Below, in pieces: positions 62,341 through 64,000 of a stretch of DNA of 64,000 nt. The notes under the pieces were generated by a model. It did no database searches and was not told the DNA's origin. It saw nothing but the letters and a program-made list of their open reading frames with translations. This stretch comes from Paraburkholderia bannensis (GTDB lineage Bacteria > Pseudomonadota > Gammaproteobacteria > Burkholderiales > Burkholderiaceae): assembly GCF_014200455.1 (NCBI RefSeq), contig NZ_JACHBW010000011.1, forward strand, positions 1 to 64,000, given 5' to 3'. The first letter of the stretch is position 1. Each line of letters opens with the position of its first letter. The translations under genes and the position numbers were made by a program.

Positions 62341-63375
62341 TCACGTCCGTGCGGTAGAGGATGGCATCAGCACCATGGCTGCGGCGAGCGCAACGAAGCA
62401 CCCGGCGAATACTTCCTCGATACGCAATTTCGCAAGCGGCACGATGTCGAAACCGAGCTGGGCATAAACGAGCCCGACGACCATGGTGATAAAGAACACG
62501 CCCCTCCCATACTCATGAAGAATGTGATAGGCCCAGCCGAAAACCGATAGTGCCGTCGCGGCCACGAGCACCCAGGGTTGGTGGCCGCATAAGGCAATGA
62601 GCAGCACGCTGGCCGCCGCGCCGGCCGACGTGCCCGCAATGCGCTTCATGACGCGAGCGCGCGTGCCCTGATACGAAGTCGTCCCAAAAAAAACGACGAA
62701 CGTGCTGATGACCGCCCACATCGAGCGATCTTCCGACAATTCGCCGCCTGCCAGCATGGCGAGCAGTGCCGCGGCGGTGGCGACCAGGGCCGGCCGCCAT
62801 GCAAGCAGGCGAAGCCGATGCGCGAGCGTGAACGAAGGCGGCACCGCGCAGTCTCGTTCCACCGGAATGACGACGCGGCCGACGAGCGCGAGGATGATCG
62901 GCACCATGGCCATCGCGGCGAGCATTTCCATGAGCTGTGCATGGGAAGGATGCAGGTACAGGCCGAGGTAAAAGGAAACCAGCGTGAGCAGCGCGGCGCC
63001 CACCGCACGCACGCCTAACGGTTGGCACAGCATGCCAACGAACACCACGAGCAGTGCCCCGGCGCCGCGCAGCAAAGGTTGCGAGGCAACCGCGGCCGCA
63101 GCGCCAAAGGAAGCGCAGGTGCAGAAATAGAGAATGAGGAGCGAGGTGAGCCAGCTAGACCAGCGCGCTTCACGAAGAAATAAAGGCGCAATCATCGCGA
63201 ACAACGCGCCGGGCACCGCAAGCGTCGGCGCTTCGTGATGCTGGAGAGCCCACAGCACTCCGACACCCGCCGTCAGCAGACAAGCTAGCGTCGAACGCGC
63301 GGCTGCGCGCAAACGCGCGAATTCAGGGTCCTGGACAAGTGCGCGATTCAACGCGCGTGAGCAGGCGGCGATCAT
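62341..63375 (-). CDS. FUSC-family inner-membrane transporter
   Basis: 344 residues with two blocks of membrane helices (about 28-165 and 205-340). MWAVISTFVVFFGTTSYQGT and RVMKRIAGTSAGAAASVLL carry the FUSC motif typical of fusaric-acid/aromatic-compound exporters. It is shorter than full-length AaeB-type pumps (about 650), so it corresponds to the single-module form. No membrane-fusion partner is adjacent. Confidence 0.85.
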   Translation of the reverse strand: MIAACSRALNRALVQDPEFARLRAAARSTLACLLTAGVGVLWALQHHEAPTLAVPGALFAMIAPLFLREARWSSWLTSLLILYFCTCASFGAAAAVASQPLLRGAGALLVVFVGMLCQPLGVRAVGAALLTLVSFYLGLYLHPSHAQLMEMLAAMAMVPIILALVGRVVIPVERDCAVPPSFTLAHRLRLLAWRPALVATAAALLAMLAGGELSEDRSMWAVISTFVVFFGTTSYQGTRARVMKRIAGTSAGAAASVLLIALCGHQPWVLVAATALSVFGWAYHILHEYGRGVFFITMVVGLVYAQLGFDIVPLAKLRIEEVFAGCFVALAAAMVLMPSSTART

Positions 63376-64000
63376 GGTCGACGATATCCGTACGTGTCGG
63401 CAACCCGGCTTGTGACCGTGGCCGACTCTCGGGCATGACAGCCCGGCATTGTGTGGACGCTTTATGCGCACTCATGCCGGGATCTCCGGTATGGCGTGCG
63501 CCCGGCGCAACGTACTTCCGGCGCGCGCACCAACGGCGTCGAGGGTACGACGCGCAGCAGGCGGCCCGGGTTTGCCCGATCATAACCGATCAAAATTACG
63601 CTGATGCGGCGATTCCTTCTGCGACCGCTTCGGCCACCCCCTTCTGCCATCCTGATGCGCATGAAAAAAAAGCAGCGACCACGTCCTGAATCACCCGCTC
63701 GCTCATTGCCTGTGGCTCGCTCATGATGGAAAACTCCACGCCATCGCACAGCTTATGAAGGCGAGCGCGACGGCATCCGGCTGCAGGGACAATGGCTGCC
63801 GGCGCACTGCGAAATCGAGCGGATCAACGCGCTGACCTGATCGAGCCTTTCATGCCTGAAGGCCTTTACAACTCAAGCGACACCTGCGGTATGGGTTAGA
63901 TCGCCTTCTGCGGTGTCACCGCCTGGGCGTGCACAGGCCAGCTCTCCCCGGCGCGGGTCAAGCCGGGGAGTACAGGACATGCTAGAACATCTTGCGAAGC
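63376..64000. other. 625-bp right end of window, no well-supported gene
   Basis: Short plausible reading: minus 63596-63724 (MSEPQAMSERVIQDVVAAFF, 42 residues, GGAG upstream), and a plus-strand tail GIRLQGQWLPAHCEIERINA near 63770-63840 that may be the end of a lost gene. An inverted repeat (CTCCCCGG at 63944-63951 and CCGGGGAG at 63963-63970) has no T run. None of these is strong enough to call. Confidence 0.35.

Noticed and set aside
63944..63970. Inverted repeat as a terminator
   Set aside because: The stem is 8 bp with an 11-nt loop and no T run follows on either strand.

Overview
The window looks like a piece of a Burkholderiales chromosome, most probably Paraburkholderia, Caballeronia or a close relative. 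Reasons: uniformly high GC, the gene families present (DUF4148, CsbD, FUSC, Dyp peroxidase), and hydroxyproline and sulfur gene sets typical of that group. Calls rest on reading the sequence and on family knowledge; no database search was possible.

Region 1 (1-8.1 kb) is a graveyard of mobile DNA. It holds an IS3-family end, an unknown 388-residue protein, an IS66 remnant, a tyrosine integrase broken by one in-frame stop, an IS110 fragment fused in frame to the OmpA-like tail of a type VI secretion TssL, and IS256 and IS3 scraps.

Region 2 (8.1-14.4 kb) is the most notable locus. A minus-strand operon encodes a rhodanese, a serine O-acetyltransferase, a small XRE regulator, a family 2A (SrpI-type) encapsulin shell and a cysteine desulfurase with a long disordered N-terminal cargo domain. 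Divergent from it are two YeeE/YedE-type sulfur-compound transporter halves. Together they suggest thiosulfate uptake, cysteine synthesis and storage of sulfur inside a protein nanocompartment. A perfect 14-bp palindrome sits just downstream of a predicted promoter of the operon.

Region 3 (14.4-21.9 kb) is a salvage-type operon: TonB receptor, NMT1/THI5-like binding protein without a signal peptide, PnuC transporter, APH-type kinase and 3-mercaptopyruvate sulfurtransferase, controlled by a divergent LysR gene. Region 4 (21.9-32.5 kb) carries two MFS transporters (one frameshifted by a 20-bp tandem duplication), a Dyp peroxidase, a PilZ protein, an MHYT-GGDEF-EAL protein with an altered EAL motif, and amino-acid ABC genes with an IclR regulator.

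Region 5 (32.5-41.7 kb) is a 4-hydroxyproline catabolic cluster: epimerase, three-subunit D-hydroxyproline dehydrogenase, pyrroline-hydroxycarboxylate deaminase, ketoglutarate semialdehyde dehydrogenase, an AraC regulator and a periplasmic binding protein. Three of its transcription units share a promoter of identical geometry (14-bp site, 20-nt gap, CAAGAC, -10 box).

Region 6 (42-61 kb) is a stress island: five small heat-shock proteins in two divergent units that share sigma-32-like promoters and a candidate RNA thermometer, an accessory groESL with a sigma-32 promoter, diguanylate cyclase, CsbD, a SYLF lipoprotein, PAS-LuxR regulator and several small unknown proteins. The last 3 kb has a three-gene recombination scar (Aer, efflux outer-membrane protein, MarR), a DUF4148 protein and an FUSC transporter.
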